Below, in pieces: positions 1 to 8,000 of a stretch of 14,029 nucleotides of DNA. Where the stretch lies: positions 1 to 14,029 of the forward strand of contig CANGVB010000026.1 in NCBI GenBank assembly GCA_947456995.1, in the 5' to 3' direction. How positions within the stretch are numbered: the first letter of the stretch is position 1; each line of letters begins with the position of its first letter. This DNA is from Bryobacteraceae bacterium (GTDB lineage: Bacteria; Acidobacteriota; Terriglobia; Bryobacterales; Bryobacteraceae). Made by a program: the position numbers and the translations under genes. Below the pieces are notes generated by a model, which saw nothing but the letters and a program-made list of their open reading frames with translations, did no database searches and was not told the origin of the DNA.

Positions 1-788
1 CCTTCTCCGGCGAAGAACAAGGCCTCTTCGGCAGCCGAGCCTATTCGAAAGCCGCCAAAGAAGCCAACCGTAAAATCGACGCCGTCTTCAATTCCGACAT
101 CATCGGTAACGACTACTCCGGCGACGGCCGCCGCATCACAGACCTCGTCAACGTCTACTCGGCCGACCCCGCCGATTCCCCCTCCCGCGCCCTCGCCCGC
201 TACGTCCGCGAGATGGCAGAGCGCTACGTCCCGGCCATGAAGGCGAACCCCGTCTTCCGCAACGACCGTTTCGGCCGCGGCGGCGACCACACCCCCTTCC
301 ACGACGCCGGCTACGCCGCCATCCGCTTCACCACCCCCGTCGAACACTACGGCTACCAGCACTCCGCCGGCGACACCTTCGAACACGCGTCCCCCTCTTA
401 CGCAACACGCGTCACCCGCATAAACGCCGCCGCCGTCGGCAGCCTCGCCCTCGCCCCCACCCTGCCACAAGTCATGCGCACCAACTCGAAAGGCGAAACC
501 ACCGGCCCCAACCTCGCCCGTGGTAAGGGCTACGATGCCGCCCTCAAATGGACCGCTTCCACCCCAGACGACGAAATCTCGGGCTACGCCATCACCATCC
601 GCTCCTCCACCTCACCCAATTGGGAACGTGAAATCGTCGTCGGCAAAGTCACCGAATACACCCTCCCCGGCCTCTCCATCGACGACATCATCGTCGGCGT
701 AAGAGCCATCGGCAAGAACGGCGTCGAATCCCCGGTAGCCGCCTACATCCTCGTGCCACGCAATTTCAACGCCGCACCGTTACTCTAG
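1..788 (+). CDS. M28-family zinc aminopeptidase, C-terminal part with Fn3-like domain (5' end outside window)
   Basis: The frame is open from base 3, so this gene enters from the left with 261 residues visible and ends at TAG 786-788. The visible part begins FSGEEQGLFGS, the Glu-Glu motif of M28 peptidases (general base plus zinc ligand). It continues with NSDIIGN, giving an Asp ligand at visible residue 32, and YGYQHSAGDT, giving a His ligand at visible residue 120. These are the expected last three landmarks of a two-zinc M28 catalytic domain, which removes N-terminal amino acids from peptides. From about visible residue 166 to the end comes a beta-rich, fibronectin type III-like domain (WTAS, then ISGYAITIR, then ending VESPVAAYILVPRN). 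This tail is common in secreted M28 enzymes and probably binds substrate or surface. The signal peptide would be upstream and cannot be seen. ppk1 starts 3-9 bases downstream, so the two are probably co-transcribed. Substrate is unknown. Confidence 0.88.
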   Translation, partial: FSGEEQGLFGSRAYSKAAKEANRKIDAVFNSDIIGNDYSGDGRRITDLVNVYSADPADSPSRALARYVREMAERYVPAMKANPVFRNDRFGRGGDHTPFHDAGYAAIRFTTPVEHYGYQHSAGDTFEHASPSYATRVTRINAAAVGSLALAPTLPQVMRTNSKGETTGPNLARGKGYDAALKWTASTPDDEISGYAITIRSSTSPNWEREIVVGKVTEYTLPGLSIDDIIVGVRAIGKNGVESPVAAYILVPRNFNAAPLL

Positions 789-791
789 TAG

Positions 792-2921
792 GTGAGCATG
801 GCTCAACCAAAACGCAAATCTCAGGCAGCCACCGCTGCCCCCACACAACCCACTCTCTCGCTCGACGATCGTAGCCTCTTCATCAATCGCGAACTCAGCC
901 TCCTCGGCTTCCAGCGTCGCGTCCTCGAAGAAGCCAACGACCCAGCCAATCCTCTTCTCGAGCGAGTCAAGTTCCTCTCCATCCTCGGCTCAAACCTGGA
1001 CGAATTCTTCATGGTCCGCATCGCCGGCCTCAAGCATCAGGTCGACGCGGGTCTCGAAGAAGTTGGCCCCGACGGTCTCACCGCCAAAGCCCAGCTCGAA
1101 GCCATCCGCCCCGTCGTCGCGCAACTGATGATCGACGCGCGCAACTGCCTCCACGATTCCCTCATCCCCGCGCTTGCTCAGGAAGGCATCGAGTTCGTCA
1201 ATATCCAGGACCTCGACACCGCAACCAAACAGCGCCTCCACGATTACTTCCTCGACAAGGTCTACCCCGTCCTCACCCCTCTCGCCTTCGATCCAGGCCG
1301 CCCCTTCCCGCACATCTCAAACCTGAGCCTCAACCTCGCCATCCTCATCCAGGGCGATCAGGGCGAAAACCACTTTGCCCGCCTCAAAGTTCCAGACACC
1401 CTCCCGCAACTCATCCCCATCGAGGCCAACGGCAAGGCCCGCCGCTCCCAAACCCAGCGCTTCATCTGGCTTGAACAACTCATCGTCGCCCACCTCAACG
1501 ATCTCTTCCCGGGCATGAAGGTTCTCGAAGCCCACCCCTTCCACGTCACCCGCGACGCCGACGTCGCCATCCAGGAACTCGAAGCCGACGACCTTCTCGA
1601 AACCATCGAAGAATCCGTCCGCCAGCGCCGCTTCGGCGACGTCGTCCGCGTCAAGGTCAACCAGGAAATGCCAGACCAGATCCTCGAAATCCTGGTATCG
1701 AACCTCGAAGCCGAATGGAGCGACGTCTATCGCGTCCAGCACCCCCTCTCCTTCGTCCGCCTCAAGCACGTCCTGCAGGTAGACCGTCGCGACCTCCGCG
1801 ACAAAACCTTCGTCCCCAGAATCCCGCCCGCCCTCGACCCCAAGCTCAACGATGGCGCCAGCATCTTCAGCGTCATCCGCAAAGGCGACATCCTCCTCCA
1901 CCACCCCTACGATTCCTTCGATCCCGTAGTCGACCTCCTGCGCAAAGCCGCCCAGGACCCCGCCGTCCTCGCCATCAAAATGACGCTCTACCGCGTCGGT
2001 CGCAACTCGCCCATCATCGATTGCCTCCTCGAAGCCAATGAACGAGGCAAACAGGTCGCGGTCCTCGTAGAACTCAAGGCCCGCTTCGACGAAGAATCCA
2101 ACATCGAATGGGCCCGGCGTCTCGAAGCCCAGGGCGTCCATGTCGTCTACGGTCTCCTCGGCCTTAAGATTCACTCCAAGCTCCTCCTCGTAGTCCGCAA
2201 AGAAGGCGACAAGATCCGCCGCTACACCCACTTCGGCACCGGCAACTACAACACCGTCACCGCCGGCCTCTATACCGACTTGAGCCTCATGACCGTCGAC
2301 GAAGACCTCGGCGCCGACGCCACAGACCTCTTCAACCACCTCACCGGCTACTCAGCCAAGAAGCACTACCGCAAGCTCCTCGTTGCCCCCGTAGACCTCT
2401 TCGAGCGCACACAGCAACTGATCGAGCGCGAGATCGTCCACCAGCTAGAAGGCCGCGGCGGCCACATTGTCTTTAAGATGAACGCTCTCGCCCATCAGGG
2501 CATCATCCGCCTCCTCTATCAGGCCTCGCAAGCTGGCGTAAAAATCGACCTCTTCATCCGCGGTGCCTGCTCCCTCCGCGCCGGAGTCCCCGGCGTCAGC
2601 GAGAACATCACCGTACGCTCCCTCGTCGGCCGCTTCCTCGAACACTCCCGCATCTACTACTTCAAAAACGGCGGTGCCCACGACATGTACCTCGGCTCAG
2701 CAGACATGATGCCGCGCAACCTCCACCGCCGCGTCGAAATCCTCTTCCCCATCCAGGATAAGCGCCTCAGCAAGTACATCCGCGAAGACATCATCGGCAC
2801 CTATCTGCAAGACGAAACAAACGTTCGCCTCATGCAGCCAGACGGCACTTTCGCCAGAAATCCCCGTCGAAACGCCCCGGATGCCTTCAGCGCGCAGGCC
2901 AGATTCCTCAAATCGCGCTAA
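792..2921 (+). CDS. ppk1: Polyphosphate kinase 1
   Basis: This enzyme reversibly transfers the gamma phosphate of ATP onto inorganic polyphosphate, which serves as phosphate store and stress polymer. The 709 residues are close to the usual PPK1 length (E. coli about 690). Domains in order: N domain from about residue 28 (LFINRELSLLGFQRRVLEEA, then SNLDEFFMVRIAGLK), head domain about 140-330, and two phospholipase D-like C domains from about 350 to 690. The autophosphorylated His is in GLKIHSKLLL (H461) and the second catalytic His is in YTHFGTGNYN (H480). Their 19-residue spacing matches H435/H454 of the E. coli enzyme. Arg residues in LYRVGRNS and ELKARFDEE fit the metal/phosphate site. The start is uncertain: GTG at 792 or ATG at 798 (two residues shorter), with AGGTGAG very close to the ATG. 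It follows the peptidase gene almost without gap. No intrinsic terminator is visible after the TAA. Confidence 0.97.
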   Translation: MSMAQPKRKSQAATAAPTQPTLSLDDRSLFINRELSLLGFQRRVLEEANDPANPLLERVKFLSILGSNLDEFFMVRIAGLKHQVDAGLEEVGPDGLTAKAQLEAIRPVVAQLMIDARNCLHDSLIPALAQEGIEFVNIQDLDTATKQRLHDYFLDKVYPVLTPLAFDPGRPFPHISNLSLNLAILIQGDQGENHFARLKVPDTLPQLIPIEANGKARRSQTQRFIWLEQLIVAHLNDLFPGMKVLEAHPFHVTRDADVAIQELEADDLLETIEESVRQRRFGDVVRVKVNQEMPDQILEILVSNLEAEWSDVYRVQHPLSFVRLKHVLQVDRRDLRDKTFVPRIPPALDPKLNDGASIFSVIRKGDILLHHPYDSFDPVVDLLRKAAQDPAVLAIKMTLYRVGRNSPIIDCLLEANERGKQVAVLVELKARFDEESNIEWARRLEAQGVHVVYGLLGLKIHSKLLLVVRKEGDKIRRYTHFGTGNYNTVTAGLYTDLSLMTVDEDLGADATDLFNHLTGYSAKKHYRKLLVAPVDLFERTQQLIEREIVHQLEGRGGHIVFKMNALAHQGIIRLLYQASQAGVKIDLFIRGACSLRAGVPGVSENITVRSLVGRFLEHSRIYYFKNGGAHDMYLGSADMMPRNLHRRVEILFPIQDKRLSKYIREDIIGTYLQDETNVRLMQPDGTFARNPRRNAPDAFSAQARFLKSR

Positions 2922-2965
2922 GGCCCTTCCAACCAAAGTACTAAGTAAACTCCGTCCAGCTCGGT

Positions 2966-2978
2966 ACTAGGTCCTAGT
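2966..2978. repeat. ACTAGG-T-CCTAGT inverted repeat downstream of ppk1
   Basis: A perfect 6-bp inverted repeat around a single T lies in the 170-bp gap after ppk1. It can be extended by CGG/CCG on either side if T2965 is bulged. AGTACTAAG occurs just upstream (2937-2945). CTAG-containing words of the same look recur at 9745-9750, 11633-11644 and 11739-11781. It could be a protein-binding site or a weak hairpin. It lacks a T-tract, so it is not a convincing terminator. Confidence 0.5.
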
Positions 2979-3032
2979 CCGGGTAGGCCCAAAGGTTAGT
3001 AGGAATCGTGAAACAAAACGCTTACCTTCAAG

Positions 3033-3061
3033 TTGTTGGGAAGCGATCAGCTTCCTGTAAT
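3033..3061 (+). promoter_or_regulatory. Putative sigma-70-type promoter with palindromic spacer, upstream of the CpaE/TadZ-like gene
   Basis: TTGTTG (3033-3038, first three bases of the -35 consensus) and TGTAAT (3056-3061, five of six to TATAAT) are separated by exactly 17 bp. That spacer (3039-3055) is a perfect palindrome, GGAAGC-GATCA-GCTTCC. A palindrome filling the spacer suggests an operator for a dimeric regulator. The predicted start of transcription is about 3068, about 25 nt before the ATG at 3092. Both boxes are read by eye and untested. Confidence 0.45.
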
Positions 3062-3091
3062 GAAATCTCTTGGATCGATAAGGACTGAACA

Positions 3092-4285
3092 ATGAATACC
3101 CAAACGCTAAACTGTGTAATGATTGCCCCGGAAGGCGCCCATGTAAACCCCCTCCGCGAGGCCATCTCCAGTTCCTACACGTTTGAGCTCATCGAATGGC
3201 AAAAGCAGTATCCCGAAGAAGCAGCCCTCCTGCGCATGCTGCGCCTCAGCTCACCCGACTTGCTCATCGTCGACTTCGCCGAGCAGCCCAAAGCCCTGCG
3301 CATCGTCTCCCTCACCCAGCAGCACGCCCCTAACACTGAAATCCTCGCGCTCTGCGAAGAAAACATCTCGATCCTCTCCACCCTGCTCCGCGCTGGCGTC
3401 CGCAACTACATCACGTCCAACTCCAACTTCCACGAAATATCCGAAACTCTCAAGGAGCAATCCGACAAGCTCTCCAAGCGTCCCCAGGCACCTCGTGTCG
3501 GTGGCGACATCATCACCTTCCTGCCTGCCAAGCCTGGCTCCGGTGCCTCCACCATCGCAGCCAACGCTTCCTACGCAGCTTCCAAAATGCCCGGCAAGCG
3601 CACTCTCCTTGCAGACTTTGACCGCAACTCCGGCGTCCTCTCCTTCCTGTTCAAGCTCCGTGCAGAACACAACCTCAGAGACGCACTCCAAACCGTGCAG
3701 GACATGGACGGCGATATGTGGGCCCGTCTCCGCTCGCAGGTGGGAGAACTCGACATCCTCCCGGCAGACCTCGACTCCACCAGCCCCATGGACGGCACCC
3801 GCACCAACCGCCTCGTTCAGTTCTTCCGCCGCGCCTATGATCTCTCCTGTATCGACCTCTCAGGCCAGCTCGATTCCACCGCTATCGAGGCTCTACTCGA
3901 ATCCAAGCGCATCTACATCGTTTGCACCCAGGAACTCGCCTGCCAGCACCTTCTCCTCCGCAAAGTGGAACGCCTCCGCCGCTCAGGCCTCGACAAGCAG
4001 ATGCGCCTGATCGTCAACCGCTTCCTCCCTCGCCACGTCATGACTGCCGATCGCATCTCAGACCTCGTCGGCGTCCCCGTAGAGATGACCATCGCCAACA
4101 ATTACGAAGCCGCCAACTGCTCCATGGAAAACGGTGCTCTCATCAAGTCCGACACCAACCTCGGACGCAGCTACAAAAAGCTGGCTGAAATCATGCTCGA
4201 CGATCGCATCGAGATCCCTAAATCCAAGCCGCGCTTCCTCGAATTCTTCGCTCAGCCCTTCATGAAGTCTGCAGAACAGGCCTAA
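3092..4285 (+). CDS. CpaE/TadZ-like protein: pseudo-receiver plus ParA/MinD-family ATPase domain
   Basis: The 397 residues have two parts. Residues about 6-125 resemble a response-regulator receiver (DLLIVDF with D61 at the phosphoacceptor position, EILALCEE, AGVRNYI). Residues about 138-375 are a SIMIBI/ParA-type ATPase. The deviant Walker A is AKPGSGAST (146-154). It keeps the signature Lys (K147) but has Ala where most P-loops have the second Lys. That 'GAST' form is typical of CpaE/TadZ, which position pilus (tad/cpa) machinery at the pole. Walker A' is LLADFDRNSG (D175, D177), and the Walker B-like strand is DLSCIDLSG. The start is set by AAGGA at 3080-3084, 7 nt before ATG. No tad/cpa pilus genes are nearby, so it is an orphan here. 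Its role could be polar localisation of another envelope machine. It ends 3 bp from the end of the convergent BY-kinase-like gene. Confidence 0.8.
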   Translation: MNTQTLNCVMIAPEGAHVNPLREAISSSYTFELIEWQKQYPEEAALLRMLRLSSPDLLIVDFAEQPKALRIVSLTQQHAPNTEILALCEENISILSTLLRAGVRNYITSNSNFHEISETLKEQSDKLSKRPQAPRVGGDIITFLPAKPGSGASTIAANASYAASKMPGKRTLLADFDRNSGVLSFLFKLRAEHNLRDALQTVQDMDGDMWARLRSQVGELDILPADLDSTSPMDGTRTNRLVQFFRRAYDLSCIDLSGQLDSTAIEALLESKRIYIVCTQELACQHLLLRKVERLRRSGLDKQMRLIVNRFLPRHVMTADRISDLVGVPVEMTIANNYEAANCSMENGALIKSDTNLGRSYKKLAEIMLDDRIEIPKSKPRFLEFFAQPFMKSAEQA

Positions 4286-4288
4286 TAC

Positions 4289-5095
4289 CTAAATCATCAC
4301 CGCGCCGATCATATATCGGCCCTGAGTCTGCTTGAAAGCAAGGCGTAGATCCTCAAAACGGTCTACGCCTTGTTCTACAAGATAGACAGTCCCATCAGAG
4401 CAAAGCGTGATCAGGGTTGCATCGGCAGGTGTATCAAAGCCAGGCCCATCCAGAATGATCCAGTCAAACTGTTGCTTGAGTCCAGCGAGTAATCGCTGCA
4501 GCCCGCGCAAGTCCACCGCTTCATCCTGATACTTTGTCCTCTGCCCGAGTGGCAGCAGGTAAAGCTGTGTCCCCGAAATCCGGCGAAAGCAATCCGGCAA
4601 ATCCTCCCGGTGCGCACGCGTCGCCTCACAGAGCCCTCTGGCCTCACTCAACCCAAGTTGCAAATCCAGATCCGGCCGGCTCGTCTTGGCATCGATCAGA
4701 AGCACTTTTGTGTCCTCCATCGCCGCCAGAGCAAATGCCAGATTTCCCGCCAGTCCCTTCCGCGGCCTCTGCCCATTCATACTCAGCAGCGACACCACCT
4801 GAATGCCCGATTTTTCTCGCGTCTTCACTTCATCGTCAAAGTGCGTCAAGCGGTTCCGCAACTGCCTCACCTGCTGCTTCCAGCTCACCGGATACTTGGG
4901 GTCCGTACAAGTAAATGCCTTCTCGGCATCCCCAAGCTTGATCTGCGGCACCAGATGCAAGTCGAGAATCCGCTGCTTGCGCGCCTTATGTGCAGCTCGC
5001 AAACTCTCTACAGGCTCCTCATTCCAGGCATCCTGCAATGCCGCCAGAGCTTCAGGCGCTTCGATTCCGACATCTTCCCCAAGCCTTGAGATCAT
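4289..5095 (-). CDS. CpsD/BY-kinase-like (XrtA-associated autokinase family) protein with degenerate P-loop
   Basis: The 268 residues match the fold order of bacterial tyrosine (BY) kinases that partner with Wzz proteins to control polysaccharide export. QLRNRLTHF (about 78-86) is the helix before the kinase core. The strand VVSLLSMNG precedes the P-loop position. GNLAFALA (117-124) follows it. VLLIDAKTSRPDL (131-143) sits at Walker A', and DWIILDGPGFDTPADA (211-226) at Walker B. The normal PGEGKS/T is replaced by NGQRPRKGLAG, with no GK[ST]. The second Walker A' Asp is Lys137. There is no Tyr-rich tail, since the chain stops at GAVMI. ATP binding and autophosphorylation are therefore doubtful; it may be a pseudokinase partner. 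ATG 5095 overlaps the stop of the Wzz-TPR gene (ATGA), with AAGGAG 8 nt upstream, so translation is coupled. Confidence 0.72.
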   Translation of the reverse strand: MISRLGEDVGIEAPEALAALQDAWNEEPVESLRAAHKARKQRILDLHLVPQIKLGDAEKAFTCTDPKYPVSWKQQVRQLRNRLTHFDDEVKTREKSGIQVVSLLSMNGQRPRKGLAGNLAFALAAMEDTKVLLIDAKTSRPDLDLQLGLSEARGLCEATRAHREDLPDCFRRISGTQLYLLPLGQRTKYQDEAVDLRGLQRLLAGLKQQFDWIILDGPGFDTPADATLITLCSDGTVYLVEQGVDRFEDLRLAFKQTQGRYMIGAVMI

Positions 5096-8000
5096 GAGTT
5101 CTTCTCCTTCCGGCTTTTCTGCCTGACACTGGCCAGCAGCTTCTCTACGCGCGGTTTTTCCGCCCCCGGCAGATAGCTCAGCATTTCCTCATAAACTGCC
5201 TCAGCGCTCCGAAGCATCGACAGCCGCGTATAAGCTTCCGCCAAAGTCCCATCCACTTCACGAGACTGCCTTACCGTCCGCTTCGCCCGTTGCGCCAGCT
5301 CGAGCGCACGCTGCGTATCGGTTCCGTTCTTCAGCAGCAACCACGCCAGATTGTTCAGAGCATAAGTATTCTCGCGATCGCGGCGCAGAGCCTCCTCGTA
5401 AGCCTGACGAGCCTGCTGATCCCGTCTCATCTCACCAAGCAAACTTGCCGGCTGCAACCAGACCCTCAAATCATTCTCATTACTTTTCTGCAGTTCGGAA
5501 TACACTTTGAGCGCCGCCTCACGCTCCCCGGCCAGCGCCATCGCCCCAGCCCTGCCCAGTTGAAACTCAAGATTCTTCGTGTCTTTGGCAAGCAACCGCT
5601 CAAACGTCTTTTTCGCGCCAGCCCCATCGTTCAACTGAAGCTGCAAATCAGCCAGACGTTCCAGCAGCAACTCAGTCTGTCCGCCCTTCTCGATCGCCAC
5701 CTCAAGCGTCTTTTTGGCGGTATCGAGCTTGCCTTCTCGCGATTGCACCGCCACAAGCGCCAGCGTCCATCGCGGATCCTTCTCTTCCAAACCCTTACCG
5801 GCTTCCAGCTGCCCGATCGCATCACTGGTTCGTCCTTGCCGCGCCTGTGCGAGTGCAAGGCCAAATCGCGCATCGGCATTCTTCGGCTCAGCCGAGATCA
5901 CAGCCTCAAACGAAGTCTGCGCCTCAGCCAGCTTGCCCCTCTGCACCATCGCCCGCCCACGCACCATCATCGCCCTCATCTGCCGCGGGTTCATTCGCAA
6001 AACATTGTCCGCCCGCTGCTCCGCTGCTCCGGCATTGCCTTGCGCAAGATCCAGCTCTGCCAGCGCCAGCCACCCTGCCGTGTAATTCGCATCCAGCTTC
6101 ACAGACCGCTCAAACTGGTCTGCTGCAGGTTGCGATTTACCTTCGAGCAAATAAGCCCGTCCAAGGTGATAACGCACAAAGGGCGAGTCCGGCATCCGCT
6201 GCAAGATCGCCTCCAGACGCTTACGCTCTTCCATCCTCCGCTCAACTGGCACTTCACCCAGCCGCACTGCAGCCAGATACGCCTCAAGCACAACACTCTG
6301 ATTGTTCTTCTTGTACTCTGCCTCAACCAGATTCTGCGCCTCTTTACTCTGCCCCTGCGCCAGATGCCATTCGGCCAGGCGCCCAACATAGTCTCCACGA
6401 TGCGATGCCTCTGCATCTCGCCCTGTAGTGTATGCATCCCAGGCAGCCTTCCATTCTGCCCGTTGCATCCAAAAGTCTCCAATCTTGGCCATCCCAAGCA
6501 CTTTCTTTAGGGCTAGAGGCTTCAAATCAGATAGCATCTGCGATGCTGCCTCGCGCTGCCCCCGGGCATCGTCGTGTGCAGCCAGCTGCAAAGCCGGCTC
6601 CAGCTCCCCGCTCTTTTCCCACTTCAACACCAATACTTCCCGCGCCTTCTCACTCTGCCTGCTTTGCATCCGCTGCAGGTACAGAAGGTCATACGCATCC
6701 AGATATCCCGGGTGCTCTTCAATCAGGTTCTCCAGCGTTGCCTCAGCCTCTTCCGCACGCCCCACGCGAAACATTGCTGCCGCCATCTGCGCTCGCAGTG
6801 TCTGGTTGCGTTTCACTTTCCCGCTAGCATCTGCCAGCAACACAATGGCCTCATCCGTACGATGACGCTCCATCAACACCTGCGACAGAATACGATAGCC
6901 ATCCGGACTACCAGGCCACTTCGCCTTCAGTCTTGTCCCAAACTCCTCCACCTCGCGCAGCAAAACAGTCGGCCGGCCAGGATCGCCAAAGTAGATTTTG
7001 TAGCTGGTTTCGGCAAGGTCCTTCAATAACTTCTCGTTGTCGGGCCGCAACTCCACAGCTCGCGCTAGCGATTCCCGAGCGGGCAGCAGCTCTCCCATCT
7101 GCAGCGCAAGTCTTGCCAGCGCCTCATGTGCCTCCGCACATTTGGCATCCCGCCCCAGTGCCATTCGAAATTGCAATAGCGCTGCCTGATAATCCCCAGC
7201 CTTCTCAGACTTCACCCCGTCACGCACCAGTCCGGCCGCATCTTTCTTTATCAATCCGCAACCACTGGCGAACAACAGTGCAAGACACGTCAGAGCCGCA
7301 GCACCACCTTTGCCCAGCCTCCGGCGCCCCTGCCCTTCCACCGCAAAACTTGCCAGAACTTCAATCCCAGCCCAGTTCTCCAAATGTCCGGCATGCAACA
7401 CCTTCGGGTCTCGCAGCACAAGAAGCAAACAGACTAAACTACTCAAGCCCACTCCCAGACCTGCCGCGATCGCCACCCGCATCCACCACGTCGGCTTTTG
7501 CGCCACACCTGGTAATGATGCGGCCTCAAGTGTCTCTACGCTTTCGCCCTGCCCACGGCGCTCCATCTCTGAAGCCGCTCGTGATTCCTCATGTTTCTTT
7601 TGCAATTCGCTGTGCTGCTCCTTTGCCGATTCATACTCGCGCTTGGCGATCAGCAGTTCCACTTCCTGTCCCGGCGGGCCTCCCTGTTGTTCTCGCAACT
7701 TCTGCGATTCTGCCCGCAACTCAGACTCTTCCCTCGTTTGCTCGGCAGCTTCCCGATCAAGTGCTTGCAGCTCCAGCTTCGCCAAGGCAATTTTCCCGGC
7801 ATTGGCTTCAAGGTCACGATTCCTCAACCGGGCTCCTCGCTCTTTATGAAATCGCTCCACCGCGGCTTCTGCCTCTTTGGTGTCATTTTGTGCCGTCACA
7901 ACTTCAGGCATCGCGGATTTGTATCGCTCGTTGAATCTTTCCAGCCGTGCTCTCGCCGCTGTCAACAGTTCCCGTAAGTGCCAGTAGTTTGGCATCCCTT

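Noticed and set aside
1317..2339. 340-codon open frame on the minus strand
   Set aside because: It is antisense to ppk1; its Asp/Glu/Val/Gly-rich low-complexity translation is the expected mirror of C-ending codons on the other strand.
5290..6510. 406-codon open frame on the plus strand
   Set aside because: Antisense to the TPR region; the translation is Leu/Gln/Pro/Arg-rich without domains or a ribosome site.
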